A stretch of 33,923 bases of DNA. Source: UBA2272 sp034368805 (GTDB lineage Bacteria > Actinomycetota > Coriobacteriia > Anaerosomatales > Anaerosomataceae). The position numbers and the translations under genes were made by a program. Under the pieces are notes generated by a model. It was not told the DNA's origin. It searched no databases and saw only the letters and a program-made list of their open reading frames with translations. Each line of letters begins with the position of its first letter. The stretch's first letter is position 1. The DNA lies in contig JAXMLJ010000088.1 in the NCBI GenBank assembly GCA_034368805.1, positions 1 through 33,923 of the forward strand, in the 5' to 3' direction. Below are positions 22,835 through 31,763 of the stretch, one piece after another.

Positions 22835-25093
22835 ATGAACACCCCCGAGACGCTCTCCCCCGAGATCGCCCCCAAGCTCGCCGTCGAACTCGGACTCAGG
22901 CTCGACGAGTACGAGAAGGTCGTCGAGATCCTCGGCCGCGCGCCGAGCGTGACCGAACTCTACATGTACTCGCTCATGTGGAGCGAGCACTGCTCGTACA
23001 AGCACTCCCGCAAGGCGCTTCGCATGTTTCCCACCCAAGGCGACCACGTCTTGCAGGGGCCGGGCGAGAACGCCGGCGTCATCAGCGTGGGCGACGGCTG
23101 GGCGGTGGCCTTCAAGATGGAGAGCCATAACCACCCCTCGGCGATCGAGCCCTATCAGGGCGCGGCCACCGGCGTGGGCGGCATCATTCGGGACATCTTC
23201 ACGATGGGCGCACGGCCGATCGCGAGCCTTGACTCGCTACGATTCGGCACGCTCGACAAGCCGCGGCAGCGCTACCTGTTCGAGGGCGCGGTGGCCGGCA
23301 TCGGCGGGTACGGCAACTGTCTCGGCGTGCCGACCGTCGGCGGCGAGGTCTACTTCGAGGAGGCCTACGAGGGCAACTGCCTGATCAACGCGATGGCCAT
23401 CGGCCTCATGCGCGCCGAGAACCTCACGCGTGCGGTGGCCGCGGGCGTGGGCAACCACGTGCTGCTCATCGGCTCAACCACCGGGCGCGACGGCATCGGC
23501 GGCGCGTCCACGCTCGCCAGCCAGGAGTTCGACGAGAAGGCCGAGGACAAGCGTCCGAGCGTGCAGGTGGGCGACCCCTTCGAGGAGAAGCTGCTCATCG
23601 AGGCGTGCCTCGAGCTGCTCGACGGAAAGCTCCTCGTCGCCCTCGGCGATCTCGGTGCGGCGGGACTCACCTCGTCGGCAAGCGAGATGGCGAGCCGCGG
23701 CGGCGTGGGCCTCGACATCGACGTGACCAAGGTGCCGCAGCGCGAAGACGCGATGAAGCCGTTCGAGATCATGGTCTCCGAGAGTCAGGAGCGCATGCTC
23801 GCCATCGTCACGCCCGAGAACCTCGAGGCCGCTCAGAGCGTGTGCGACACGTGGGGCCTGCGTTCGACCGTGATCGGCGAGGTCACCGACACGGGGCGTT
23901 TCGTGGTGCGTGAGGGCGACGCGGTGGTGGCCGATATGCCCGCCGCAACGCTCGCGCACGACGCGCCCATCTACGACCCGGCCTCCGAGCGTCCCGCCTA
24001 CCTCGACGAGGTCCAGGCGTTCGATCCCGTCGCATCGCTCGAGCATCCTGAGGGGCGCGAGGCGCTCTCGGCCACGCTGCTCCGGCTGCTGGCGAGCCCC
24101 AACATCTGCTCGCGGCGTTGGATATGGGAGCAGTACGACCACCAGGTGATGCTCAACACCGTCGTGTTGCCGGGTAGCGATGCAGCCGTTCTCCGCATCG
24201 GCGATACCGGCCGGGGCGAGATGACCACGCGTGGCATCGCGGTCTCCACCGACTGCAACGGTCGCTACTGCTATCTCGATCCCTATGCCGGCGCGCAGAT
24301 CGCGTTCGTCGAGGCCGCCCGCAACGTGGCGTGCTCGGGCGGGCGCCCTGCGGCCATCACCGACTGCCTGAACTTCGGCAATCCCGAGAAGCCCGACGTG
24401 TTCTGGACCTTCCACGAATCGGTTCGCGGTCTGGCCGACGCGTGCACCGCGTTCGGTGTGCCGGTCATCTCCGGCAACGTCAGCTTCTATAACGAGAGCT
24501 TCGGCTCGCCGATCTACCCGACGCCCACCGTCGGCCTGGTCGGTCTGCTCGATCACATCGAGGATCACTGCACACTCGCCTTCAAGTCCACGGGCGACGT
24601 CATCTTGATGCTCGGCCGCACCAGGCCCGAACTCGGCGGCAGCGAGTACCTCAAGGTCGCTCACGGCATGGTGTCCGGCAGGCCTCCCAAAGTCGACCTG
24701 GTCGACGAGCGACTGCTCGGCGAGCTGCTCGTGACGTCCATACGTACCGGGATCGTCCGTTCCGCGCACGACTGTGCCGAGGGTGGTCTGGCTGTCGCAC
24801 TTGCCGAGTGTTGTGTGGCCGGTGACGTGGGTGCCCGGATCGATCTCGGCGACGGGCTGCCCGGTGTCGTTGCGCTGTTCAGCGAGTCGCAGGGACGGGC
24901 GATCGTCACGGTTGATGCGGACCACGTGAGCGCCTTCAAGGCGCTTGCAGCAGCGCACGGGACGGCATGCACGCGCATCGGGACGGTCGGCGGTGACGGG
25001 CTCGTTATCGGTGATGAGGCGGATGTCTCGCTCGACGACATGCGGGCTGCGTACGCACCCACGCTCGAGCGGCTGGTGCACGGCGAGGCGTAA
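22835..25093 (+). CDS. purL: phosphoribosylformylglycinamidine synthase, small-type PurL
   Basis: A 752-residue FGAM synthetase subunit of the small type that needs PurS and PurQ, both encoded directly upstream. Features include MWSEHCSYKHSR, MESHNHPSAIEPYQGAATG, GGIIRDIFTMGARPIA, the second half marker SVSTDCN-like (AVSTDCNGRY), and GGLAVALAECC near the C-terminus. It forms FGAM from FGAR, ATP and ammonia in step 4 of purine synthesis. The ATG begins 2 bases after purQ. Confidence 0.97.
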   Translation: MNTPETLSPEIAPKLAVELGLRLDEYEKVVEILGRAPSVTELYMYSLMWSEHCSYKHSRKALRMFPTQGDHVLQGPGENAGVISVGDGWAVAFKMESHNHPSAIEPYQGAATGVGGIIRDIFTMGARPIASLDSLRFGTLDKPRQRYLFEGAVAGIGGYGNCLGVPTVGGEVYFEEAYEGNCLINAMAIGLMRAENLTRAVAAGVGNHVLLIGSTTGRDGIGGASTLASQEFDEKAEDKRPSVQVGDPFEEKLLIEACLELLDGKLLVALGDLGAAGLTSSASEMASRGGVGLDIDVTKVPQREDAMKPFEIMVSESQERMLAIVTPENLEAAQSVCDTWGLRSTVIGEVTDTGRFVVREGDAVVADMPAATLAHDAPIYDPASERPAYLDEVQAFDPVASLEHPEGREALSATLLRLLASPNICSRRWIWEQYDHQVMLNTVVLPGSDAAVLRIGDTGRGEMTTRGIAVSTDCNGRYCYLDPYAGAQIAFVEAARNVACSGGRPAAITDCLNFGNPEKPDVFWTFHESVRGLADACTAFGVPVISGNVSFYNESFGSPIYPTPTVGLVGLLDHIEDHCTLAFKSTGDVILMLGRTRPELGGSEYLKVAHGMVSGRPPKVDLVDERLLGELLVTSIRTGIVRSAHDCAEGGLAVALAECCVAGDVGARIDLGDGLPGVVALFSESQGRAIVTVDADHVSAFKALAAAHGTACTRIGTVGGDGLVIGDEADVSLDDMRAAYAPTLERLVHGEA

Positions 25094-25102
25094 GGGGGAC
25101 GC

Positions 25103-25654
25103 GTGGAGCTGCTGACCGCACTCGGCCTATCCATCCCCGCGGGCCTGAACGCGTACGTACCGCTGCTGGCTGTGGCCCTTGCGCAGCGGTTCGAGCTGCT
25201 CGAACTGGCCAGGCCGTTTGACGTGATGGGCGAGTGGTGGCTCATCGCGGTCATCGCGGTGCTGCTCGCCATCGAGTTCGTGGCCGATAAGGTGCCCGCC
25301 GTCGACCACGTCAACGATGTCATCCAGACCTTCGTCAGGCCCGCTGCAGGCGGGATCGTGGCGGTCGCGGCGGCGGGCAGCGCCACCGAGGTGAGTCCGT
25401 GGCTGCTTGTGCTGGCGGGTGTGCTGCTCGCCGGGGGCGTGCACGCCGCGAAGGCGACGGCGCGCCCGGTCGTCAATGCGACGACCGCCGGTGCCGGCGC
25501 CCCGGTCGCGAGTGTCGTCGAAGACGCGGGCGCCGTCGTGCTATCGGCGGTTGCGATACTCGCCCCTATCCTGGTGGCGGGCGTGGTCGTCATCGTCGGA
25601 TACGGACTCTGGAGACTCTGGAGCCGACGGGCGGGCGACCGGTATGCTGCCTGA
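25103..25654 (+). CDS. DUF4126-like membrane protein
   Basis: A 183-residue protein with about five hydrophobic segments. The opening ALGLSIPAGLNAYVPLLAVAL and the KVPAVDHVNDVIQTFVRPAAGG stretch are typical of DUF4126 proteins, whose function is unknown. It starts with GTG, with GGGGGA just upstream, 9 bases after purL, so it rides on the purine message. It overlaps the following HEAT-like gene by 11 bases. Confidence 0.8.
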   Translation: MELLTALGLSIPAGLNAYVPLLAVALAQRFELLELARPFDVMGEWWLIAVIAVLLAIEFVADKVPAVDHVNDVIQTFVRPAAGGIVAVAAAGSATEVSPWLLVLAGVLLAGGVHAAKATARPVVNATTAGAGAPVASVVEDAGAVVLSAVAILAPILVAGVVVIVGYGLWRLWSRRAGDRYAA

Positions 25655-25859
25655 CCCAGACGCCCTCGAGGCGCTTCGTACCGATCTGCGTTCGGCGGAC
25701 CCGGCGATTCAGGCACGGGCCGTGGCGCAACTCGGCGACGTTGTCGGACAGAGTGCGCGGGACATCGTCACCGAGGCGCTCGCCTCGGACAACCCCGAAG
25801 TGCGGGAAGCAGCCGAGCGTCTGTTAGCACGGCTCATCGCGCAGGCCCTCCCCGAGTAG
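25644..25859 (+). CDS. small HEAT-repeat-like protein
   Basis: A 71-residue protein made of two helix pairs, with the pattern LRSADPAIQARAVAQLGDV and ASDNPEVREAAERLLARL, as in single HEAT or PBS-lyase-type repeats. These act as protein-binding scaffolds. The ATG lies inside the end of the DUF4126 gene, suggesting coupled translation. It is the last gene of the purine run. It is small, but codon use and repeat pattern argue that it is real. Confidence 0.65.
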   Translation: MLPDPDALEALRTDLRSADPAIQARAVAQLGDVVGQSARDIVTEALASDNPEVREAAERLLARLIAQALPE

Positions 25860-25931
25860 AAGCGCCGTTCATCCGCCGCACATGACCGTTCGTCGCCTCG
25901 ATGTCTGAGCGTAGGTTAAGGACGCCGCTCA

Positions 25932-25945
25932 GGTGGGTACCCACC
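25932..25945. promoter_or_regulatory. 14-base perfect palindrome in the intergenic gap, operator-like
   Basis: GGTGGGTACCCACC reads the same on both strands and lies in the 131-base gap between the HEAT-like gene and the next ORF. It may be a repressor site or just a GC-rich coincidence. I see no clear -35/-10 pair around it. Confidence 0.3.
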
Positions 25946-25990
25946 CCCGTACTCGTAATTCGTAACCGGCGGTAACAAGCAGGTTCAACG

Positions 25991-26509
25991 ATGACTCGGC
26001 ACCCCCGGTGTGACGCAGGCTCGGCGCCCACTCCCCATCGGATGATGGGGGTGGTAGTCTCGTTCGCTGTCGTCCTTCTCATGCTCGTGGCACTGCTCTC
26101 GAGCCTGCCGTCGATGCACCTGGCTATCGGTGTCGAAGGCGTCGACGCGCTCGACCAGGGTGTGGTGCTGTCGCAGGGCACAACGCAGAGACTGCTGCTC
26201 GCGTGTGTGATCGCAATAGCCATCAATCTGTCGGGACTGGCCTGGTCGACCGCTACGACCGCGCGCCGTGACGAGCGCGCTGCCGCTTCAGGCGCCAGGC
26301 TTCGGCCGCTCGCCGTTCGCTACCGCCGGGCGCGGCTGTGGTGCGGCGGTCCGCTGCGCGTAGATGACGAGCCGGATAGCTGCATCCTTACCCATCGCAC
26401 GTCCACCCCGTCCCCCGGAGTCGCATCGCGATATCCGGGGGTCTTTGTTCTCGCAGTCCGCGATGCCGGTCGTGCCCGGCGTGGCGTGAGGGGGGTGTCG
26501 CGGGGATAG
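25991..26509 (+). CDS. hypothetical membrane protein, end uncertain
   Basis: An open frame of 172 residues with two convincing hydrophobic helices (about 19-40 and 67-87) and GC-rich third positions through about base 26340. The start could be ATG 25991, or ATG 26042/26045 close to the first helix. After the second helix the sequence turns basic and loses protein character, and a terminator-like hairpin (26412-26441) falls within the last 33 codons. The true stop may be earlier by frameshift; stop codons exist in the other forward frames around 26358-26365. No family is recognised. Confidence 0.4.
   Translation: MTRHPRCDAGSAPTPHRMMGVVVSFAVVLLMLVALLSSLPSMHLAIGVEGVDALDQGVVLSQGTTQRLLLACVIAIAINLSGLAWSTATTARRDERAAASGARLRPLAVRYRRARLWCGGPLRVDDEPDSCILTHRTSTPSPGVASRYPGVFVLAVRDAGRARRGVRGVSRG
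26412..26451 (+). terminator. intrinsic terminator with T-rich tail
   Basis: CCCCCGGA (26412-26419) pairs perfectly with TCCGGGGG (26434-26441), with a 14-base loop, and is followed by TCTTTGTTCT. This is the best textbook terminator in the window. It ends transcription before the multicopper oxidase gene, which must therefore have its own promoter in 26442-26578; I find no clear hexamers there. Confidence 0.7.
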
Positions 26510-26578
26510 CATGACGAAGGAGGTTTCGCGGACGCAGCAGTCCGCTCGTGACGTGGAAGGGCCGAGGAGGAGATTGGC

Positions 26579-29500
26579 GTGAACACACGACAACGGATAC
26601 CGGCAGCGATAGCGCTTACGCTGACGATCACGATGGTCATCGGGCTGATGCCTGTGGCCGCCTTCGCGCAGACCATAGAAGGTGAGCGGTCGGCGGTCGA
26701 TGTCAGTCGGGCGGAGCGCGTGAAAGCGCAGAAGGAGCGCAAGATCACGCCCGAGCAGCGTGAGGCCGCGGCCGCGCGCATGGCCGCACAGAAGGCAGAC
26801 GTGGCAGCCAGCGGCGGTGATGTGGCCGCTGCCGTCACACCCGGTCCGGGCGACACCCCCGACTACATGAGCGCCAACTGGGCCTACAGTCCCGCGCTGC
26901 GCAAGTTCGTGGACGGGCTGCCGGGCCTCGGCCCGGACAACGCGAACGATAGAGGCCAGTTCCTCGCAGTTGGTCACCCCGACACGACCACCTACCCCGG
27001 GAGTGACTACTACGAGATCGAGTTGCGCGAGTACGATGAGAAGCTCCATTCGGACCTGCCGCCGACGAGACTTCGCGGCTACGTCCAGGTCAACAACGGA
27101 ACCGACGCCGAGGGCAACAACACGATCGCGCCGGATCCGATTCACTACCTCGGCCCGACCATCTTCGCGAGCAAGAACCGGCCGGTCCGCGTGAAGTTCA
27201 CCAACATGCTGCCGACCGGTGAGGGTGGCGACCTGTTCATCCCCGTCGACACATCCGTCATGGGTGCCGGAATGGGACCGCTCGGCGAGGCCGGCGGCAT
27301 GTACACGCAGAATCGCGCCACGATGCACTTGCACGGCGGGAAGACGCCGTGGATCAGTGACGGCACGCCTCACCAGTGGATCACACCCGCCGGGGAGGAC
27401 ACCCCGTATCCCAAGGGCGTCAGCGTCCGGAACGTGCCGGACATGCCGGATCCCGGGGACGGGTCCATGACGTTCTTCTACACCAACCAGCAGAGTGCGC
27501 GCATGTTGTGGTATCACGACCACGCCTACGGCATCACGCGCCTGAACGTCTATGCCGGTGAGGCTGCGGCCTACATGCTCACCGACGAGATGGATCAACA
27601 GCTCATCGCCGACGGGATCATCCCTGAGGACCAGATCCCGCTCGTGGTCCAGGACAAGACGTTCGTGGACGCCGAGACCATCGGCGACTGGGACCCCACC
27701 TGGAACTGGGGCACGACGCCCGGAACGCCCAGCACCGGCGATCTGTGGATGCCGCACGTCTACGTGCCGGCGCAGAACCCGTACGATGTCGAAGGTGTCA
27801 ATCCGTTCGGCAGGTGGCACTATGGCCCGTGGTTCTGGCCGCCTACAAACGACATCGAGGTCGGCCCCGTACCCAATCCCTACTACGATCCGATCAACGC
27901 CCCGTGGCAGCCGCCGGAGATTCCCGGAACGCCGCATCCGTCCATGGGTATGGAGTCGTTCTTCGACACCGCTCTCGTCAATGGAACAGCCTTCCCCACC
28001 CTCGAGGTGGATCCGAAGGCGTATCGATTCCGCGTGCTCAACGCGGCCAACGACCGCTTCTGGAACCTGCAGATGTATGAGGCCGTTTCCGCGCAGTACG
28101 TGACCCGCACCGCGGGCCCGACCCGATACGAGACCGCGGTCGAGTCGGCCGTGCTCGCGCATCCCGACTGGACCGGCGTGGAGCATGTCATCATCGCGTC
28201 CGGCGAGGAAGTATCCCAGCCCGACGCACTTGCGGCAGCCGGACTCGTCGGGCTCTACGACGCGCCGCTGCTGCTCACGCAGCAGGGTTCGCTGACCGCC
28301 GTGACGCGCGCCGCTCTTCTGGCGATGCCCGACGGCGTACAGGTGCACATCGTCGGCGGCCCGGTAGCCGTGTCGTCGACCGTCATGGCTGCGATCGCAA
28401 CGCTCGACGGGATCGGCGGTGTCGATCGCATCTCCGGCGCCGACCGGTACGAGACGGCGGTAGCGGTGGGCGTGCGGATGAAGAGCGTTCTCGGCGCCGA
28501 GTTCCCGACGTCCGCATTCGTCGTCAACGGGCAGACCCCGGGCAACTTCTTCGACAGCCTGATCGCCAGTCCGGCGTCGGTGTCGACACACTACCCGATC
28601 CTGTTCGTACGTCCCGACTCGGTCCCTGCTGTCACCTCGGCAGCTATCGCGTCGCTGGGCATCACCCGTCCGTACATCGTCGGTGGTCCCGCGGCCGTTG
28701 CGCCGCAGGTCGCAACCGCACTCGGCATACCTGCCGGCGACCGTATCTGGGGAGCCAACCGCTTCGCCACCGCTGTGGCTTTTGCCGAGCGGGCGCAGAT
28801 CGAAGCCTGGCTCGACCTGACCTATGTGGGCGTTGCGCAGACGATCGTCGATGCGCTGTCCGGTGGAGCTTCGGCAGGCGGCCTCAACGGCCCGATGCTG
28901 CTGACGAACCGTGACTCGCTTCCCGCCGAGACCCGCGATGCGCTCGTCGCGCATACATGGGACATCGAGCAAGCCTACGTGTTCGGCGGCACGAGCGTTG
29001 TGACACCGGCCACGTTCAACGCGATCCAGGCGGCGCTTGCCAAGATGACCGAAGTGAAGATGGTCCCCGCGTCTCCGACGCAGACCAACTTCCCCGCGGA
29101 CTGGCCGACCGACGGTCGCGCCGGTGGCGTTCCCGACCCCGATACGGCGGGTCCGGCCTTCGTGCAGATCGGCACGGAGGGTGGCTTCCTGCCCGCTCCG
29201 GCGGTACTCGAGCAGCAGCCGATCACGTGGTACCTGGATCCGACGGTCTTCAACGTCGGTAACGTCGATTTGCACACGCTTCTGCTGGGTCCCGCCGAGC
29301 GCGCCGACGTCGTGGTCGATTTCTCCGAGTACGCGGGCAAGACGCTCATCGTGTACAACGACGCCCCCGCAGCGTTCCCGGCGCTCGACCCGAGGTACGA
29401 CTACTACACCGGCAATCCGGATCTCACGGATAGCGGTGGCCACTGGGGCACGAAACCCGCGCACGGGCCTAACATCCGCACCGTGATGCAGATCAAGGTC

Positions 29501-30682
29501 AAGGACGCGGCGCCCGCGCCGGCGTTCGACCTGGCAAGCCTGGAGGATGCGTTCGCATCCAACGACGAGCGCCCTGGCGTGTTCGAAGCGTCGCAGGACC
29601 CGATCATCGTCACGCAGGATGCGTACGACTCGGCCTACAACAAGGACTTCGCCGCCACGTGGCCGGACTGGGGTCTCGTGAGGATCCAGGACAACCGGAT
29701 CGTCTTCAAGACGCTGGCGAGCACCACTGCGACGGTTCCTCTTGAGCCCAAGGCCATCCAGGACGAGATGGGTGAGGCCTTCGATCCCGTGTACGGCCGC
29801 ATGAGTGGCATGCTCGGACTCGAGTTGGCCTTCACGCAGGCCGGCAGGCAGAACTTCACGCTGCAGGGCTTCGTCGACCCGCCCACCGAGATACTGTTCA
29901 GCGCCGTGGAGACCACGACCAACCCGCAGTACGGTGATGGCGTCCAGATCTGGAAGATCACGCACAACGGTGTCGACACGCACCCGCTGCACTTCCACAT
30001 GTTCGACGTGCAGCTCATCAACAGAGTCGGCTGGGACGGGATCATCCGCCTGCCCGACAGCAACGAACTCGGCTGGAAGGACACGGTGAGGATCAGTCCG
30101 CTCGAGGACACCATCGTGGCCATGCGTCCGGTGGCGCCGAAGCAACCGTTCGGTGTGCCGGAGAGCATCAGACCGTTCAACCCGGCGATGCCACTCGGCA
30201 CCATGGAAGGGTTCATACAGATCGACCCGCTCACCGGGCAGCCAAAGGACCCGCCCACCGTCAACGAGTGGCACAACTTCGGCTGGGAGTACGTTCTCCA
30301 CTGTCACATCCTGAGCCATGAAGAGATGGACATGATGCGGCCGATGAGTGTGTGGGTGGACAAGTTCCTGGCGACCGCGCCCGTGCTCGATGCGGCCGGG
30401 GTGCCGGGAAGTGACATCACCCTTACCTGGATCGACGCTACTCCGTGGGACGGTCTCGGTCCGACGAGTACGGTCGGCGACCTCTCCAACGAGATCGGTT
30501 TCCGTGTGGAGCGGTCGGTGTCCGGCGCCGATGACTGGTCGGTTGTCGGTGCGGCGATCGCGAACCAGACCACGTTCGTGGACAGTACGACGGAAGCTGG
30601 AACCGCGTACGACTACCGCGTGGTCGCGTGGAACGTCGCAGGTGATTCGGCCTCCGATCCCGTCACGGTGAACGTGCCGTAG
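26579..30682 (+). CDS. secreted multicopper oxidase with inserted CWB2 repeats and C-terminal Fn3 domain
   Basis: A 1367-residue exported oxidase. A signal peptide covers about residues 1-31, followed by a charged helical linker to about 90. All four copper motifs are intact: H250LHG, YH313DH315, HTH1135PLH1138FH1140, and LH1241C1242H1243ILSH1247EEMDMM, so the type 1 site and the trinuclear cluster should form. The second cupredoxin domain is interrupted after NLQMYEA by about 321 residues (503-823) holding three CWB2 repeats (RYETAVESA, RISGADRYETAV, RIWGANRFATAV), and resumes at TEVKMVPA. A fibronectin type III-like domain ends the protein (about 1265-1367). The GTG has GAGGAGGAG upstream at about 8 bases. 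The likely substrates are metal ions (Mn, Fe, Cu) or phenols. An O2-reducing enzyme on the wall of a presumed anaerobe may serve detoxification or metal oxidation. Confidence 0.92.
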   Translation: MNTRQRIPAAIALTLTITMVIGLMPVAAFAQTIEGERSAVDVSRAERVKAQKERKITPEQREAAAARMAAQKADVAASGGDVAAAVTPGPGDTPDYMSANWAYSPALRKFVDGLPGLGPDNANDRGQFLAVGHPDTTTYPGSDYYEIELREYDEKLHSDLPPTRLRGYVQVNNGTDAEGNNTIAPDPIHYLGPTIFASKNRPVRVKFTNMLPTGEGGDLFIPVDTSVMGAGMGPLGEAGGMYTQNRATMHLHGGKTPWISDGTPHQWITPAGEDTPYPKGVSVRNVPDMPDPGDGSMTFFYTNQQSARMLWYHDHAYGITRLNVYAGEAAAYMLTDEMDQQLIADGIIPEDQIPLVVQDKTFVDAETIGDWDPTWNWGTTPGTPSTGDLWMPHVYVPAQNPYDVEGVNPFGRWHYGPWFWPPTNDIEVGPVPNPYYDPINAPWQPPEIPGTPHPSMGMESFFDTALVNGTAFPTLEVDPKAYRFRVLNAANDRFWNLQMYEAVSAQYVTRTAGPTRYETAVESAVLAHPDWTGVEHVIIASGEEVSQPDALAAAGLVGLYDAPLLLTQQGSLTAVTRAALLAMPDGVQVHIVGGPVAVSSTVMAAIATLDGIGGVDRISGADRYETAVAVGVRMKSVLGAEFPTSAFVVNGQTPGNFFDSLIASPASVSTHYPILFVRPDSVPAVTSAAIASLGITRPYIVGGPAAVAPQVATALGIPAGDRIWGANRFATAVAFAERAQIEAWLDLTYVGVAQTIVDALSGGASAGGLNGPMLLTNRDSLPAETRDALVAHTWDIEQAYVFGGTSVVTPATFNAIQAALAKMTEVKMVPASPTQTNFPADWPTDGRAGGVPDPDTAGPAFVQIGTEGGFLPAPAVLEQQPITWYLDPTVFNVGNVDLHTLLLGPAERADVVVDFSEYAGKTLIVYNDAPAAFPALDPRYDYYTGNPDLTDSGGHWGTKPAHGPNIRTVMQIKVKDAAPAPAFDLASLEDAFASNDERPGVFEASQDPIIVTQDAYDSAYNKDFAATWPDWGLVRIQDNRIVFKTLASTTATVPLEPKAIQDEMGEAFDPVYGRMSGMLGLELAFTQAGRQNFTLQGFVDPPTEILFSAVETTTNPQYGDGVQIWKITHNGVDTHPLHFHMFDVQLINRVGWDGIIRLPDSNELGWKDTVRISPLEDTIVAMRPVAPKQPFGVPESIRPFNPAMPLGTMEGFIQIDPLTGQPKDPPTVNEWHNFGWEYVLHCHILSHEEMDMMRPMSVWVDKFLATAPVLDAAGVPGSDITLTWIDATPWDGLGPTSTVGDLSNEIGFRVERSVSGADDWSVVGAAIANQTTFVDSTTEAGTAYDYRVVAWNVAGDSASDPVTVNVP
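28085..29047 (+). other. CWB2 triplet inserted within the multicopper oxidase cupredoxin domain
   Basis: This in-frame segment encodes three successive cell-wall-binding 2 repeats between two halves of a conserved oxidase region (NLQMYEA before, TEVKMVPA after). Removing it would restore a continuous oxidase sequence. Base composition and codon use look like the flanks, so the insertion is probably old. Confidence 0.8.
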
Positions 30683-30701
30683 CGAGAACAGATGCAGGCG
30701 A

Positions 30702-30734
30702 GGCCTCCCGGTGTCCGAGTGGCGCCGGGAGGCC
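30702..30734 (+). terminator. hairpin terminator after the multicopper oxidase
   Basis: A perfect 10-base-pair inverted repeat (GGCCTCCCGG with CCGGGAGGCC, 13-base loop) starts 20 bases after the oxidase stop codon. No T tract follows; some read-through into the next gene, 37 bases away, is possible. Confidence 0.6.
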
Positions 30735-30771
30735 ATCGCGCTGCGAGCTTCAGAAAGGACATCCGCTGCCC

Positions 30772-31689
30772 GTGAACCCGATACTCAAAGGAGCCGCCCT
30801 CGCAGCCGTGTTCGTCGCGGAGGTAGCACTCATCCTCGGGCTCGCCACGTCAGTGTCGGGCAAGCCGACCGACGTGGTCGTCATCGGGGATGGCGATGCG
30901 CTGATCGAGGTAGCCGACCAGGAGATGTACGGCGCCGTGTCCATCGCGCGCGTCGTCACGCCGGCCGACGCCTGGTTGACCATCCGCGCCGAAGGGCCGG
31001 ACGGCGAGCCGGCCGAGTTGATCGGCGCGACGCTGGTCGAAGCGGGCGAGAGCCGCGACGTCGCGGTCGTCGTTGACCGTGACCGCGAACCGTCGTCCCG
31101 GCTGTTCGCGGTGCTTGCTGCCGATCTAGGGCAGCCCGGCGAGTTCGAGTATGCGACCGGGTACCCGGAAGACGCTTCGCTTCCGCTCGGCGGCGCGAGC
31201 ATGGGGATGGCTATCCCAACCGACGAGGGCCCCGACGTCGGCGGTATGGGCGAGTCCGCCGACAAGCTGATGGTGACCTCGGACGGACCGGTGATCGCCG
31301 GGTTCGCGGTCAGCTTCTACGACGTGGTGGTCCAGATCAGCGAGGCCTGGATCGGAGACGCGCATACGGTGGCGCCGGGTCGAACGATCGTCGTCGAGCG
31401 CGTGATCACGCCGCGAGCCGGATGGGTGGCGCTCATCCGCGGGCCCTTCCTCGAAGGCGACGAGAACGAACTGATCGCAGTCGTTCCCGTGCCCGCCGGG
31501 TCTACGCACCGCCTGGAGATCCCCGCTCCGGATGACCTGGCCCCCGGTGGCTTCACCGCGGTGCTCTGCGTGGACCTCGGATTGAAGGGGACGCCGGAGA
31601 TCGATCCGACGGACCTGCTCGCCAGTCCCGATGCGCCGTACTTCGCGCTCAGCTACTTCGTGCAGGTGCCGGTCCGCGTCATCCGCTAG
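30772..31689 (+). CDS. secreted or membrane-anchored protein with two DUF7282-like repeats
   Basis: A 305-residue protein with an N-terminal hydrophobic segment (about 5-28), either a signal peptide or an anchor. Two related beta-rich repeats follow. The first (about 55-125) runs VVTPADAWLTIRAEGPDG, ELIGATLVEAGESRDVAV, LFAVLAADLG. The second (about 205-270) runs VITPRAGWVALIRGPF, ELIAVVPVPAGSTHRLEI, FTAVLCVDLG. This pattern resembles the DUF7282-type domains of surface proteins; the name is tentative. It follows the multicopper oxidase, so the two may work together at the cell surface, but a hairpin separates them. The GTG at 30772 has AAAGGA about 13 bases away, rather far. Confidence 0.7.
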   Translation: MNPILKGAALAAVFVAEVALILGLATSVSGKPTDVVVIGDGDALIEVADQEMYGAVSIARVVTPADAWLTIRAEGPDGEPAELIGATLVEAGESRDVAVVVDRDREPSSRLFAVLAADLGQPGEFEYATGYPEDASLPLGGASMGMAIPTDEGPDVGGMGESADKLMVTSDGPVIAGFAVSFYDVVVQISEAWIGDAHTVAPGRTIVVERVITPRAGWVALIRGPFLEGDENELIAVVPVPAGSTHRLEIPAPDDLAPGGFTAVLCVDLGLKGTPEIDPTDLLASPDAPYFALSYFVQVPVRVIR

Positions 31690-31763
31690 CCAGCGCGCGT
31701 GCCGGTGCGCCGTGCTATCCTACTCGGCGTTCGGCCCCTCCGACGCGAGAAGCGCGGGTCTCC

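Noticed and set aside
26340..26578. A possible riboswitch leader before the oxidase gene
   Set aside because: I looked for c-di-GMP, cobalamin and similar cores and found no matching conserved words; only the terminator hairpin stands out.
26288..30736. A 1482-codon open frame on the minus strand
   Set aside because: It is the reverse shadow of the multicopper oxidase gene. The plus strand carries intact copper motifs, a signal peptide and a ribosome site, while the minus frame gives Arg/His/Asp-rich sequence with no domain.
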